Shown here in pieces: positions 1-12,843 of a stretch of DNA of 64,000 bases; the stretch's first letter is position 1, and every line of letters begins with the position of its first letter. Where the stretch lies: positions 57,664,501 through 57,728,500 of the forward strand of contig CM027381.1 of NCBI GenBank assembly GCA_015680905.1. The letters are read 5' to 3'. The notes below the pieces were generated by a model, which worked only from the letters and a program-made list of their open reading frames with translations, did no database searches and was not told the origin of the DNA. Both the position numbers and the translations under genes were made by a program. The stretch comes from Coptis chinensis (lineage: Eukaryota > Streptophyta > Magnoliopsida > Ranunculales > Ranunculaceae).

Positions 1-705
1 AAAATATTTATAAAGAAAAGAACAGCCATAATCATAAACAATTGCCAAAATACAAACAGGCAACTAAAAATATTTTGGGAATAACTGCCATAATCATAAC
101 ACCCTAAATATTACACATTGAGAATATAGAATAAAAAAACCTATAAAACCAGTGCCAGAATATCAGACATTATCAGTAAAAGTCCAAAGAAAACAGATTA
201 TACTGGTCAGGCACCACAAACTCTTGTGCATTTTTAAGAAGTAAAGTTTAATTTCTTCATTTTTTTGTAGGAAAAAAATCGCCTGCCTAAGGCATAGCCC
301 CACCTGGAACCAACTAGAACTTGTTAACCTACTTTCAATCACATTGAACTCATCAATACCAAGAACGTGTAAAAGAACCTCACTGTTAGAGGTAGTTCTC
401 ACACATGATTGTGTTGGAACTCGGAACAGAGTTAGTAGGTTCACTAAGTACTTCATAGAGTCTCAGATAGGAGCTTGAAGACAATTGAGTGTGTTTATCA
501 TGCTTATATATATTATCAGTATTAATACTTGCAATTAAAACACTCACAATATTTCATGGGAACCACAAAAGCTTACTTATACCCAAACTAATCATAATAT
601 TTTCAAAACAAACTTTGTGTTGAAGATTACATAATATAGGATTAGTGAACATACATTAAAAATATTTCCTCATAGTATACCTAACTGCACACTTAAAAAA
701 GTTAC

Positions 706-3701
706 CTTTCCACGAGTATCATGTGACATAACATTTGGACACCATGTTTCCCTCCTCTTACCCTACAACAAGAAAAAGGAACGGAGTTGGGGAAAATAAT
801 GAAGGTAAATAACTAAATAAGAACGAGACACGACAATGCAAATCAAAGGAAGAAGAAAAGGAAAGAAAATGAAAGGTATTGCTATCAGTCGCCATTCTCA
901 TTAAAACCCATAAACCTTTTTATGTGTAAAGTGATTTTCATCTACACTTGAGTTCAACACCATTGAACTTAAATTTTCAATTTTCCTGGCCTGCTCTTGT
1001 AACCTTCTCTCTCTAAAGGCTTGAGCTTTCTTTTCCTCCTGCAACTCCAAAGCTATTAGCTCTCGCTCCAGTTCACTCTACATTCAAAATATAGGAAGGA
1101 ACTTCTAAGAGTTAACCAACATAATTCTTGGAAACAAAAAAATACAGTGGACCAGAACATAATAGAACCTATAACAATGTGTTCCACAAGTTGAGAATCT
1201 CCTCTCCAAAATGCTCTGCATGAGAACCCTATACAACGAATTTAAAGTTCACACATAAGCAAATGTTTGGAACTACTACAAAAGAAAGTGAAATGTACCA
1301 GAAAAGACAAACCTACAGTCTTGCTCGAAGCTTTTCAATCTCTTTCTTTTGACGCTTCAGCAAAGCTGCATCTGTCAAAATCTGCAAAAGAAAAGAATGA
1401 TAGGAGTTGTTACCAAAATCACTATAAAATCTCACCACACCAACTCAAGCGCCATGCACATGTTCTATCTCTATTATATTTTGAGAGCGAAATTCATAAG
1501 AATAAGAGTTGGAGACTTTAAGAGGTCCCAAAGAAAAGAAGAAAATGCAAACAATGAAAGATAAAGTGCAGAAAGACCTTATTCACACGTGCACAGTTTG
1601 TAACACGTAACGCTCTACTTTCAAACTGAATACTACTTTTTGTTTCATCAGCATGAATCTGCAATCACATGGCAAATAGTATAAGCATAGAGTTGCCCAA
1701 ATATATTTATCTTACATTATGCAGGGAAACTAGTAAGAACCATAGTAAATTTAGAGAAGACTACCTGTGCAAGGGTTATATTACATATGATTGCAGTGTT
1801 TGCATTTCCACCAAGGGAAGGTTGCAAAATGCGCGTCAGCTTGCTGTCACGATATGGGACATGTCCCCTACATCAGATGGTAAAGAATGTAAGGAAATAG
1901 AAGATAAATCCCAATAAATCTATGTGTTAGAACAACTGAATAAAACCTACCCTTGGCTCTCAACACCTTCACGCGGCTTCTTTATCACAGTCCCCAAGTG
2001 TCATCGGGCTTTTATTTATATGAGATCCCTCTTTCAAGCGCATTCTTCAAAGACTAGTCTTAGCGTACGCTCTAAACCAGCTAGGGTCAACTAAATTCTA
2101 CAAACAAGATTTATTAGGACTAACGAATATTGAAAGCATGAATAAGTATGTTAAGATGTCCCACATGGGATATGTTAAGCCTTGCATAAAAATATAAGTT
2201 CCCCGGGCTTCTCCACTTATCACCAACTGGTTTTAAGTTGGATGCCCATCTTTAATAAAGTACATGGACTGGTTCAGAAATTTATTCGAGCGAAATTTAA
2301 GAGGATCATTTTAGTAGATATGTACCACAACCCGAAACACGAACAACATCATGGGAGGCCCCAACATTGTCATCTTCTGTTTTAACTCGGCTCTCAATAA
2401 TCTGTAGTTTTACCAAATTGGAGAATATAAACAAAATAAGAAGTAATTAAGTTTGAGAAATTTGGTAAATGTAGTGTGTATAGTACCAACAAAGATATCG
2501 TAAATCACGCCATACCATTCAAAAAATTGTGTGAGACCTACTACTATAAACATTCATATTAGTCTCGCCAATGTGTCAATGAGCTGCAAAGAGGAATATA
2601 GCATCAATAAGTACAATTGTACTACCAATTTGACTGCCAAAAAAAACACACAAAAAACAAATGAGGAAGAGAAAGACGGGGAAGAACAATACATTCTCCA
2701 AACTCCATCAAATCAAGAACCTGTTCTTGGGTGGCAACAATCTCTTCCTTCAATCCAAAGAACAAATATCCCCTCTTGGGAAGAATATAATCAATCACCA
2801 ATGTTAACTATTATTCAAAGATATATGTAATACCATATTCATTTACTAAATTAGGAGATAGGTACCTCGAGGTTTTCATGAATCTGTAATTTTTCGATGT
2901 TCGGGAGCTAACAAGTCGTTGATCTCCTCATTGTAAATTTCCATGTAGGACATGAGCGTAAGAAATTCCCCGATCCAACCTGAAATTAAATAAACATCAG
3001 TACACTAAATGTTAGTGGTGACACTTCTGAGAAAAACTTATAAGCAAACTTGAACAACCTCTCCCCTATCAAAACTTCAAAGGTGAAGAAAAGTCCCACC
3101 CTTGAGACAATTTCAACATACTTGCCACAAAATTCGCCACTAAGAGAAGAACATAGTCATGGACGAATTATTCATGTGAGGATTCACTAATCCTTCACTC
3201 AGTTGTAAATTTTCCATTTACTCGTCCATTCAAAAGCTAAGAAACCAAAGCTTAGCCTTTTGAGATACCAAAAAACGTACCAAAAAGTTATACTCCACAT
3301 AGAGGAAAAGAAGATGGTGATGCTATGTCATTTTAATAAGTTATTTTAGCATCTTACAGGCAGAACAGAGAGAATGTCTTAATCATGTATGTGATAGTAC
3401 TTGCCAATAGGCTATGTGGGAAAAAAAATACGAGAAAATTCATATCATCAGGTTCCAAAGTTTCAAGTGCATGATCTATTATATAATCAATATCTGAAAA
3501 ATGATTCACATAGGTAATATATATATACAAAAAAAGATAGAGAAACTTTTTTTCGGGCTCATATTTGTAATATTGCTACCTCTTGTATAATATCAAACAA
3601 ATCCCGAATGGCAAGTCTAATAACCCCTGTTCAACAAATTTGACCCACGCATCGTATGTGTTTTCCCAATCTGTTGGTTTGCCCATAAGAAACAACAGTG
3701 C
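706..3701 (-). pseudogene. Captured KIN-7 (CENP-E-like) kinesin fragment, exons and introns
   Basis: Seven or more kinesin exons lie in order on the minus strand with GT/AG borders. They are 3701-3580 (P-loop region, GQTN then disrupted GKTH), 2979-2866 (MSYMEIYNEEINDLLAPEHR), about 2790-2690 (GLKEEIVATQEQVLDLMEFG), about 2397-2335 (IIESR), 2095-1953 (switch II region, then RLKEGSHINKS and TLGTVIKK), 1867-1765 ([16 protein letters not shown]), 1658-1578 (SRALRVTNCARVN), 1381-1317 (ILTDAALLKRQKKEIEKL), 1077-916 (ELQEEKKAQ, RLQEQARKIENLSSMVL) and 762-706 (GKRRETWCP). The combination of neck and post-motor motifs is characteristic of plant KIN-7, perhaps KIN-7O-like. The motor N-terminus upstream of the P-loop is absent. 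There are frameshifts at the P-loop, at 2979-2960 and in the switch II segment (about 2080), and a TGA at about 2051. It is a dead fragment; KIN-7 proteins normally act in spindle/phragmoplast microtubule transport. Sequence 1-705 may hold later exons, but I could not identify any. Confidence 0.85.
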
Positions 3702-4070
3702 CTATGAGAAAGCAAGCATGAGATAGCAACCATGAGTAAGCAGGTCTTCATATTGGTGATAGAAAAGCAACAATGAGAAAATACAATCACTGAAACATTC
3801 CACTTTTGTCCCTCGCATCAACTTGCATACCCTAGGTCTTCATGTTTCTTGGTGATATAAAAAGTATCTAAGGTGGTCTCGGGTTACACAAATCAATGCA
3901 ATTACATCACCAAGACAACAAGTATTACAAATTTAGTCTATAGTCTCCTACCAAAAGATAAAAGATAGAGAGGGAAACGGGCACATTGCATAACATTGAT
4001 AAAGCGGATGATGCAAGGACTAAGGTTTTAAGAATAGTAGGAAACACCGATAATATACATGACCAATTAC

Positions 4071-4622
4071 CTCAGTATCATTCCAAGATGATCCGGACAT
4101 TGTTCCCAGGCCATGGTGTTCCATCTTGCATTGTCCAACCCTCCTTGGGAACCTTCTTTGCCATGTCAACCAAACTATTTATCCAACCTTAAAGCCTCCG
4201 TACTCTCTCGAAAACGAAATGATGCAATCAAACACTTAATTTGAACTTGAATGGTTTCATAACCATCAAAAACATAGTTTAAGTAGATAACACTAAGATA
4301 AGATCGGACAACACATCCAACTAATTTGTCTAAGGCCAACAACATAATTTCTTCTAACAGGGTGCGTGTGTGTCTTTGGTCAGGAACTAAAAGCGACATA
4401 CTAGACAAAAATAAACCAAATATGGACAAAAGATTAAAACCTTCATTGCGACGCGTTCTCTCACAAACTTTGGATGGACTTTGTCTTTTAGATAGTCAAT
4501 CTTCCGAGAAAAGTACCACTCGGGGGCTCGAGGTTCTATATTGAACTTTTGCAGAATGTAACCCACTTCCTTGCAAATTCAGATGTCTCGAAAAGAGCTT
4601 CAAAAGTAAGCATAGCAGCACC
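4071..4622 (-). pseudogene. Captured cellulose synthase (CesA) catalytic-domain fragment
   Basis: Two exons are separated by an intron. Exon 4622 to about 4439 encodes [20 protein letters not shown] followed by [20 protein letters not shown] and ending near RERVAMK. Exon 4207-4071 encodes REYGGFKV, then [19 protein letters not shown] and a disrupted DH.GMI. These match the conserved CesA segment just after the first catalytic Asp region, and the intron position within ...MK/REYEEF... is the usual CesA one. Two single-base deletions (after FKV and after NNVR) break the frame. Neither the N-terminal zinc finger, the membrane spans nor the QxxRW end is present. CesA makes cellulose at the plasma membrane, but this piece cannot. 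It lies on the same strand as, and 370 bp upstream of, the KIN-7 fragment, inside the CACTA element. That suggests transduplication rather than a host locus. Confidence 0.85.
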
Positions 4623-5480
4623 TATGGTACAATAACATCATTCGAAGTAGCACGAATCCACATTTGTGTAAATGTACATATATAGTAATGCGACAAGATA
4701 AACATTTCAGGTTCATGAAAATCCATGTTCATACTTTTTTTCGAAAGCCTCGACTCCCAAGCAAAGTTTTTTGTATGCGACCCGACAACTTCAGCTCCCT
4801 ATTGAGCACAAATACAAATGAACAATCAAATAATGCAAACCGTAATTATCAAACTAATTCCTAAAAATTATCAAGTAGTAGTTGGAACTAATGAGTAACA
4901 GTATTTGGTTATGACATAAAAGTAAATACAAAAAGAGGTGAAGTAAATACCGTGTTACAGCAGTAGATCATCTGCTTCACTCCCAAACTTTGATATATTT
5001 TAAAAAGTGAAAATTTTAATTGCAATACCCTATACTCTTCCCTTTCCCCTCCTCCTTTATCCGGGCTTGGGACCGGCATTGTAAAGCTAGCGACAACTTT
5101 ACAAAGGCGGAGTTAAAAAGTGTTGGCCTGCAAGAAGCAATAGAGAACAATCAGTATGGATATATGAATAATGATCAGTTATAAAACCTGCAAACGGATC
5201 AATAACAAAGCTAAGAATAATAAAGAAAACAGATACATATAGCACCAAGTAGAAGAATCTAAACCATTCACCATTCATTGAGTCCAATTCCAACTAACAC
5301 AACTGCCCAAACACGTATAATTAAAAGGTCTTCAAAATTTAAGTGTTTTCAAATAACAAAAGACTAGCTCTTAAAATTGAGTGCACATCACAACTTAATT
5401 ATGGAATTGGTTGGCCAAGCCACAAAACTAGAGACAGCATCTTCTATCGTCTTCAAAGCGTTATTCCCCTAACAAGCGGT
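4623..5480. other. Non-coding CACTA interior
   Basis: I recognise no gene here. It is AT-rich sequence between the CesA fragment and the 3' exons of the TNPA-like gene. It could contain decayed upstream CesA exons, but none could be read with confidence. The short stretch 3702-4070 between the two captured genes is equally featureless. Confidence 0.4.
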
Positions 5481-8036
5481 AGCATCTTTTGAATTGCAAC
5501 TTCAACGAAACCTTTGAATAACCCGGGGCCTAAAGGCTTAGTATGCAATCAGGCTCTTTGGATCATCGTTATACCACAATCCTTCCTTACGACATCTTCA
5601 AGAACAAGTCTAAACAACTTGCACTTCACAACTTTGGATTTAGTACCCTGTATGAAAACAAAAAGATATACATACATGACTCTAGAAATTCACATGTTAA
5701 ATGAAATAGCATTTAGCAAGGATAACATACGAAAATCAGATTTTGATTGCTTTGGGCAGATGGACTTGGATGGTCACGTTGAGCCTGATGAGTAGGTCTT
5801 TGCATAGATACAACTTTGGATTTAGCCCCACCCTTTACGAAAACATGAAAGGGAAAATAAAAAAAAAAAAGACATGAAATTTTCAAATTTAATGAAATAG
5901 GATTTAACATGGAAAACTTACTGAATTTTGATTGCTTGGGGCAGATGGACTTTGGTGGTCACGTCGACCCTCAAGAGATCTTTCAGTAGACACATTTTTC
6001 GATTTAGTCCGTCCCTGTATGAATATAAGGAAACAATAATATAAATGTAAATCTAGGAATTTGAAATTTAAAAAAAAATAGAATCCAACATTGTATACAT
6101 ACAGAATTCATATTGTGATTGCTTTGGGAAGATGGACTTTAAGGGTTCATTGCCACCTCTAGAGAAGGTTGAACAGACGAATGGTTTGGCTGAAAATAAT
6201 TTTGATGTTGGTAAATCAAAACAAAAGTATATATGGAATCCCCAAACAAATTTGAATACCTCTTCACTATTCAATAGTTTGGCAACAAGTTTCTTGACAG
6301 AAGACATTTCTTCCAATACAAAGATCATATTTCTCCCCGCAATTCACTCATTCTCCCATTGCATTGTTGGATACCATACAAAGTAGATGGAGTAACTCCA
6401 TATCCCACTCCACGCGCACGCCCATTAGGATTAGGACCTAAAACTTGTGAGAGGGCATCTCCTCTTCCACATTCTATATCACAGTCTATTTCATTCAACT
6501 TATCCTATAACTTGGCCCGAACAACAACAACAACAAGAATAAAAAATATAACTAGAGTCGCATGAAAATCGAATAAGCATGCCTTTTATCTTAGAAAATA
6601 TTTTATGAACAGTGAAGAACATACTATTTTCTCTTTAGCAAACTCATTTACTGGTTCTCCGTTTTTCCTCTTGTGGCCTGCAACCCATACAGTACCTCTT
6701 GTAACAGGCTTACCAATCTTACCCTTTTTACATCTCTACAGAACAAGGAAATAAAACATTTCACATATATATTAAGTACTCTTAAGGGGAGAAATCTTCA
6801 CAAGTCAAAAATAGATCATTCAATTACCAACTCATCTTCCAATCTTGCATAACCTTTACGACTACAAGTATGGGGCATCTTGTGGTGTTGAACTGCCTTC
6901 TTCCCATTTTCCCTTAGTTTCTACAAAAAAATAATATATGAGTCTTGATATGCAAAATGGATTTTATAACCAATATAATGTATGATGAATACCTTGTATC
7001 CTTCGCGTGAACAATTTGCAACAAATGCTTTCCAATCAGGTAACTTTACATCAGTTGGACAATGCGCAATTCTAGCTTGGTCAGTATCATATGCATCATA
7101 AATTCCTGATCTCAATTTTGTTTTGAACCCACGCCAGAGCTTCCCAATAGACTTAAAAGTTTGTTTTCTAGCACGTTCTGGTGCTACAAAATGTTGCTGT
7201 AAAAAGATGCATAAACAAATATTACTATATTTCTTTAATAATATATAACTTGCCATGTAAATAAAGAAATTTACCTTTATAACAGTCCACATTTTGTCCT
7301 TAATCTCAGGTGTTACTTTATGCCAAGTAGGATAGCCAATTGGAGCGCGATCCCTTGCTACTTTGCCCAAGTAACTGCTGTATAAGTTCGAATTAGGACC
7401 TATAGGTAGACCTTTTTCATTAAAGTCAAGCACAAGTTTTTTTGAGCTTTTTGGATCCAATTGATTCAGTTTTGTCGGCCCCATGGTGTTGGCTGGTTGA
7501 GGATCATTCAAACCTTCTGATGCATTACCTTCTCCTTCGTAGTCATTTTCACAGTGGTTTTCCAACCATTCGTCATCTTCCATTTCCAGGTCATGATTTC
7601 CATTTTGTTGCTCACTTGGTAGCTTTTCCATATCCTGATTTTTATTTGGTTGATCCCTTGGCAACCTTTCCATTTGAACTTTCTTACCATAAACTTTATT
7701 TGGACTTTTGGAACCTTGTACATGACAAAATAAATTGGTATAATATACTCACAACCACACCTTAATGACACAATCACAACCGAAGCATAATTATTTTTCT
7801 AAGTGGAAATTAACAATATACACAAACCTGAATGTGCACGCCCACTTTTCTTAGATGCTTCTACAAGTGCTCTTTTAAACTTTTGAACCTTAGCTCTTGC
7901 CGCTTTTTGGTACTAGAAAATCCAAACAAATAGAAGAAAAAAAATTAAAATACTACAAATACAAAGACGAATAAAAAATTGAGAGAGAATCAAAATATCT
8001 TACCGGGGTTAGTTCTCTAGTCTTTTCCTTTGTCAT
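5480..8036 (-). CDS. CACTA TNPA-like / Transposase_24-family protein gene, multi-exon
   Basis: This is probably the second CACTA protein (TNPA-like, plant En/Spm 'Transposase_24' type), thought to bind subterminal repeats and help transposition. The start MTKEKTRELTP is at 8036. Exons with GT/AG borders are 8036-8004, 7912-7828 (KFKRALVEASKKSGRAHS), 7714-7275 (acidic linker, then LDFNEKGLPIGPNSNLYSSY and GKVARDRAPIGYPTWHKV), 7196-6993 (RARKQTFKSIGKLWRGFKTK, DWKAFVANCSREGYK), 6920-6828 (KLRENGKKAVQHHKMPHTCS), 6735-6625 (WVAGHKRKNGEP) and 6504 to about 6068 (GDALSQVLGPNPNGRARGVG, then a coiled-coil-like tail). The phrases match the domain order of this family. A one-base slip near 6326 may break the tail. 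Three exon-like ~180-bp repeats continue to about 5.5 kb. The gene sits directly downstream of the tnp2 gene on the same strand. Confidence 0.8.
5627..6155 (-). repeat. Three tandem ~180-bp exon-like repeats at the 3' end of the TNPA-like gene
   Basis: Units at about 5627-5790, 5810-5970 and 5991-6155 each carry an exon-like core. On the minus strand they read as KSK.V, then a variable part, then a Ser/Pro/Gln-rich segment such as PSAPSNQNS, followed by a splice-donor-like GTAAG or GTATG. Units share the DNA string GATGGACTT and the flanking intron-like AT-rich spacer. This looks like tandem exon duplication giving a repetitive C-terminus. Splicing cannot be confirmed from sequence alone. Confidence 0.6.
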
Positions 8037-8368
8037 TCTTCACATGCATTGAAAAGATTAGAAAATATTATAGCAAAAAAAAAAACAATCATATACATGG
8101 CACTTAGATAAAATAAAGTACATAATTTGATCATCACCATAACACAACATGCCTTGCACCATTATAAGAAGCACTTTCGCAAAACAAAATAAAGTCAATA
8201 ACTAAATAGACAAAACAAAACCACATAATAATCAGTCTAAATGGACAAAATGAAAACAAAACAGGACCCAATTACACTCTATTTCTTTTTTTTTTTAGCA
8301 CCCAAGTTCCCTCACAATCTTGACGCTTATAGACTTAAGCCTTCTCACGCCACCTTCGATGTCATTAA
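8037..8368. other. Spacer between TNPD and TNPA genes of the CACTA element
   Basis: AT-rich spacer of about 330 bp between the end of the tnp2/DUF4216 coding region and the TNPA start. It probably contains the 3' end of one gene and the promoter of the next. No specific motif stands out. Confidence 0.5.
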
Positions 8369-11300
8369 CTAGCTCCACACTTGCAAAAGGTGGTGGTGCG
8401 GCACATTGCTAAGGTCCTCCTCCGTACTACATTCAAAATCACGAAATCCACGAGAAGGTGCTTTCAAAACCACATACCAACTGCTGTCATGTGATTCTCG
8501 TGAGTAGAAAATTGGTTCAGCTTGGGATGTAAGGATAAAAGGGTCTTGCTTGTGTGTTAAACTTTGATGCAGATTAACTAACGTGAATCCCTCTTCTACT
8601 TTGATCCCACTTCCTACGTTTGCCCAATCACAATTAAATAATGGGTACTGTAAAACACCATAATCTAGCAAAATTATGTGTTTTATCACACCATAATATG
8701 TCACATCTTCCTCGATTTGTCTGGTGTCTTTAGCACTTGCCCTACACAAGCTACTAGCTGACAATGACACTCCAGAGTTTTGAGTTCCTTTTTCTCCATC
8801 CTTTATGTGGAAGTGGTAGCCATTTATCAAATAACCTTTATAGCTCCAAGCATCGCAACGAGGTTCATCCGAGAGCCAATCCAACATATCAGATACATGT
8901 TTGGTTTTTTTCTCATTTTCAATTTAAAGACAAACAAAAATTGAAAGTCAAAGTCTTACATCGATTAAAACTTCTATAAATTTAGATAACAAAACCTGCT
9001 TCTTCACCTCAAGCTTAAACCACTCAATCAACGCGTTTCAAAGATGCTTTGCTCCTAAAGCACCTTCATTTCTTCGTAAGCGAGGTTCCTTGCCGATGAG
9101 CATTTTTTTGTGTCTTCTATTTAAAAAGGTGCTCATTATATATATATATATATATTTTAAGTTGTCACATTAAACATATTAACTTACTCAATGTACGGCT
9201 GAACTTCCTCGAAATTGAACAAAATGCAACGATGTGCTGCTTCAACCATGTCTCTTGTTAATGTAATAATTGTCCCCTTCAATAGTGGCTTACCTTCAAG
9301 AATACTGGATTTTGTGGACTCATCATTATAGTCTTCATTTCTACTTGGTTGTTCATTATTAATATCAACTCGCTTCATATGCTCGGAAAAAAATGTTACA
9401 CTCTCATCAGCCAAGTTACATTCCGCCATGCACCCCTCGGGCAGTGCATGATTCCTTACACTTGCTTTCAAATCCTTCATATACCTATACTCAATAAATA
9501 ATCAAATGTTTAGAATGCAACACTCTACAAACTAAAAGGTGTATCTTTTAGCTAAAATATATTGTAGTAATAACAGGGAAATATATAAAAAAAATTAATA
9601 CCTTTCAAAGGGATACATCCAACGAAATTGCACCGGTCCTCCAAGGCACACCTCCCGCACAAGATGAAGCGTCAAGTGTACCATAATGTCAAAGAAAGAT
9701 GGAGGAAAATATCTTTCTAGTAAACACATTGTCACTACAACTTCATCCTCCATTTGTTCCATTTTTTCCTTATCAATAGTCCTTTGACATAGTTCATTAA
9801 AGAATGAACAGAGTCGGAAAATTGCATTCCTAGGCCCTTTTGGTAAGAGATTCCATTAAGGCCAAAGGCAACAGATTGTTGCATTAATACATGGTAATCA
9901 TGAGACTTCAAGTCATATATAGCATAGTCAGACAAGGAAACACAGTATGATATATTGGAACTATACCCATCAGGCAACTTCAGCGCTTTCAACCTTTCAC
10001 AAAAAATTTGCTTCTCACTCTTTGACAAGGTGCATTGTGATGCGGGAAGTAAAGTTCTACTCCCATTCTGTACAGGATGCAAGTCATGTCTTAATCCCAT
10101 TTCTTCCAAGTCTTTCCTAGATTTAAGGTTATCCTTTGATTTTTTTTTCAGATTCAACAAAGTTCCGAGCAAACTTTCACAAATGTTTTTCTCTATATGC
10201 ATAACATCTAGATTATGAGTTAACAAAAGAAATCTCCAAAGATGGGCAAATCAAAAAATATCAGATTGTTTCTTCCACAATTTTGCACCTCCAGTTTTTT
10301 TCTGCTTACCTTGTATGCCCTTTCCACGTTTTCTTTTTTTCTTTCCTATAGGTTTTCCCCAATTATCTCTCAAATTCTTTTCCGGATCTTTCCCCAAATC
10401 ATTTTCTATAGATTTTACCTGAGTAAAAATCTCATCAGACTTCAAAGGAACTAGCTTAGCCCCGTGTTCTTGCTTCCCATTAAACCAACTTTTCTTCAAA
10501 CGATATGGATGATCATCTGGAAGGAACCTACGACTTCCCATGTAAGAGAATTTCATGCTATGCTTTAGCCAATCTGCACATGTATTAACGCCACACCTGG
10601 GACATGCTAATCTGCCCTTCGTTGCACATCCAGCTAGGTTTCCAAATGCTAGAAAATCATTAATGGTCCACATTAAAACAGACCTTAATGTGAAGGTGGA
10701 TTTTCGGTATGCGTCATACGTTTCCACACCATCTATCCACAAAAGTAGCAGGTCATCAATCAGTGGCTTTAAATAAACATCTATGTCATTACCTGGCTGG
10801 CTAGGACCGGGGATTATCAATGTCAACATCAAATACTTCTTTTCGCATGCACATCCAAGGAGGTAAGTTATATATTGCCAAAATGGCCAACAACAACTAT
10901 ACCTCGAGCTAAGAGTCGCGATGAGGATTGACACCATCGCCAGACAATGCCAATCGAAGATTTCGTGCTTCATCACCGAAAAGAGGGCCAACTACTATCA
11001 ATATGTTTCCATGCGGGACTATCAACCGGATGACGATGTTTCCATCAAGATTCTCATTGGATGCATGCCATGTCAACTGTTTTGCCATTTCGACAGATGA
11101 AACATCCTCTTGAACCTTGGAATAATAGGAAAGTACCTCAAAACCTTTGTGAACCTTCTCGTACTTTTTGTATGAGGATCGGTTTTCCATCGTGTAGTCT
11201 TGCACTTTCGACAGCTCACATCATTTTAAAATCACCCGATGTATAACATGCAATCATTTATTTACACATCGTCGATTTGCTTATAATCCAGTCAAACTTC

Positions 11301-11881
11301 CTTAACAAATACTTGCTGAATTATTTGACTTTGAATAACATTACCCTCCTCGAAACATATCCTTCAACGCCTCTAAAACTCAGAAAACCTCTATTAGACA
11401 AACCATGTTTAGCTTTTTATGTTATACAAATGTAACAACCGCTTCCAACTTTGTATACTTGCTACAACCTTCATACAATGGCCTTTCGGACTCCTCAACC
11501 GCCTCTTGAATTTGGCTTCTTTTTTGGATCACCGTAAAACTCTTCTTTCTTATTACTCTCATTTGTCGCTTTAAGCATCTCATAAGTCTCAGTGAGGTTA
11601 AAGTCTGTAGTTTCAACTCCTTCATCTACTACATGCACTTGCCCTTCTTCTCCATGCAAAACGAAAGGATCATAAGTCATATCAATACCCTCAATGATCA
11701 AATGGTCTTTTACAATATCGGGACTCAAATGGTTAAAGTTTTTGCAACTAATGCACGGACATTTAATGCTTGTTTTATCCATCAAAGGAGCCAAAGCTTA
11801 ATCGCGATGAATTCATCAACAGCATCTTCGTACTCATCACTAGCTCTAGAAAATTTCAGCATAGTCAATGATATATGTACA
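8369..11881 (-). pseudogene. CACTA transposase TNPD (tnp2 family), decayed
   Basis: The transposase of the element, which would cut at the CACTA termini. Reading 5' to 3' on the minus strand: a transposase-associated domain at 11.88-11.5 kb (SRASDEYEDAVDEF, then CPCISCKN); the tnp2 catalytic region at 11.2-10.25 kb (LALSGDGVNP, then PGPSQPGNDIDVYLKPLIDD, then GRLACPRCG); LTHNLDVMHIEKNICESLL at 10.2 kb; DUF4218 at 9.74-9.2 kb (FPPSFFDIMVHLTLHL, GGPVQFRWMYPFERYMKDLK); and DUF4216 at 8.89-8.37 kb (YYGVIKHIILLDYG, FNCDWANV). Frame changes near 11.5 kb, at 10.9 kb just after the GDGVNP motif, and elsewhere show it is no longer intact, though introns account for some breaks. With the TNPA-like gene it identifies the element as a formerly autonomous CACTA. 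Confidence 0.85.
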
Positions 11882-12843
11882 TAGTAATAAGCACTTGTTT
11901 CAAATAAAGCAATAGAAGTGTAAACTATTTAACCTATTTAAAGTTCTCCAAGTCTTGTCCATAACGTTGCTTATATTGAACCTACTATATCGAAGAGGAG
12001 CACCTAGATGTATAAGAATTAGAACAACATTAGCAAAGAGTCAATCCTAACAAATCGGTGAGAAATTAAGTGATGCAATCGTGGGATGCAGTTCCCACAA
12101 ATATGTAGATCTCAAATGTTTACACACTCTTGACTCTTGAGTGTACCGTTAAGAGGTATATTACAGTGAGATGTTGTTGCATAAATCTTGAGATATAGTT
12201 ACAACTAAAACTGGATCTATTGACAACCTGTGATGACTGGTCATGGTGAATGTGTCACTTAATGGTAGGAATTCTATCGATTATACCGCCATTCAACCAA
12301 AATCAATGACCGTAACTTAAGGCCGAGCCACATTTCAAAAAAAAGAAAGAATACAAAAAAATGTAGTACTACAAAAAACTTATGAAGCGTAGAAAGTGTT
12401 AAACATCCATAAGTTTGTTTGGTATGTATGAACACAAGGCAAGTCCCACCATACTTGAGGTCTTGATATTCTACTAATTTTGAAGTTTCACCTATTATAG
12501 TCAAGAATCTTCAACCAACGAAATTACCTCGGAATTTCAGCAATTCAAGGCTTACTTGGTAATTTAAAATAGAAGGAGCATACAATGGCACATTCTATAA
12601 CCACTAACAGTTACACCTTTGTTCTTATGTAGTGACCAACCTCCCATTACGCATAAGATCTATCTTATTGGCATTACATTAATGTGAATTGAATCTTGAG
12701 AAATGCTATATTTTATAATTCTTTGACGTCGAACTTTCTTAAACTTCTAAATTCCTAGTATTTAATGATCATGTTCTTCTTTATAAGTTCCACTTTCCTA
12801 TAGAACTGCAAGTTGTCAAAATTCTATCTCCCAGGCTCGGAAG
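11882..12843. other. CACTA 5' non-coding region and putative leader of the captured NCL fragment
   Basis: No coding sequence is recognised. The part just before 12844 contains a TATA-like TTTATAAG near 12780 on the plus strand. It may be 5'-flanking DNA captured along with the NCL fragment. The left part should hold the promoter/leader of the minus-strand transposase gene. Confidence 0.4.

Noticed and set aside
163..456. 97-residue minus-strand ORF at the left edge
   Set aside because: It lies downstream of the KIN-7 exons, but its frame matches no kinesin tail or other family I can recognise. It may be intronic or decayed sequence.
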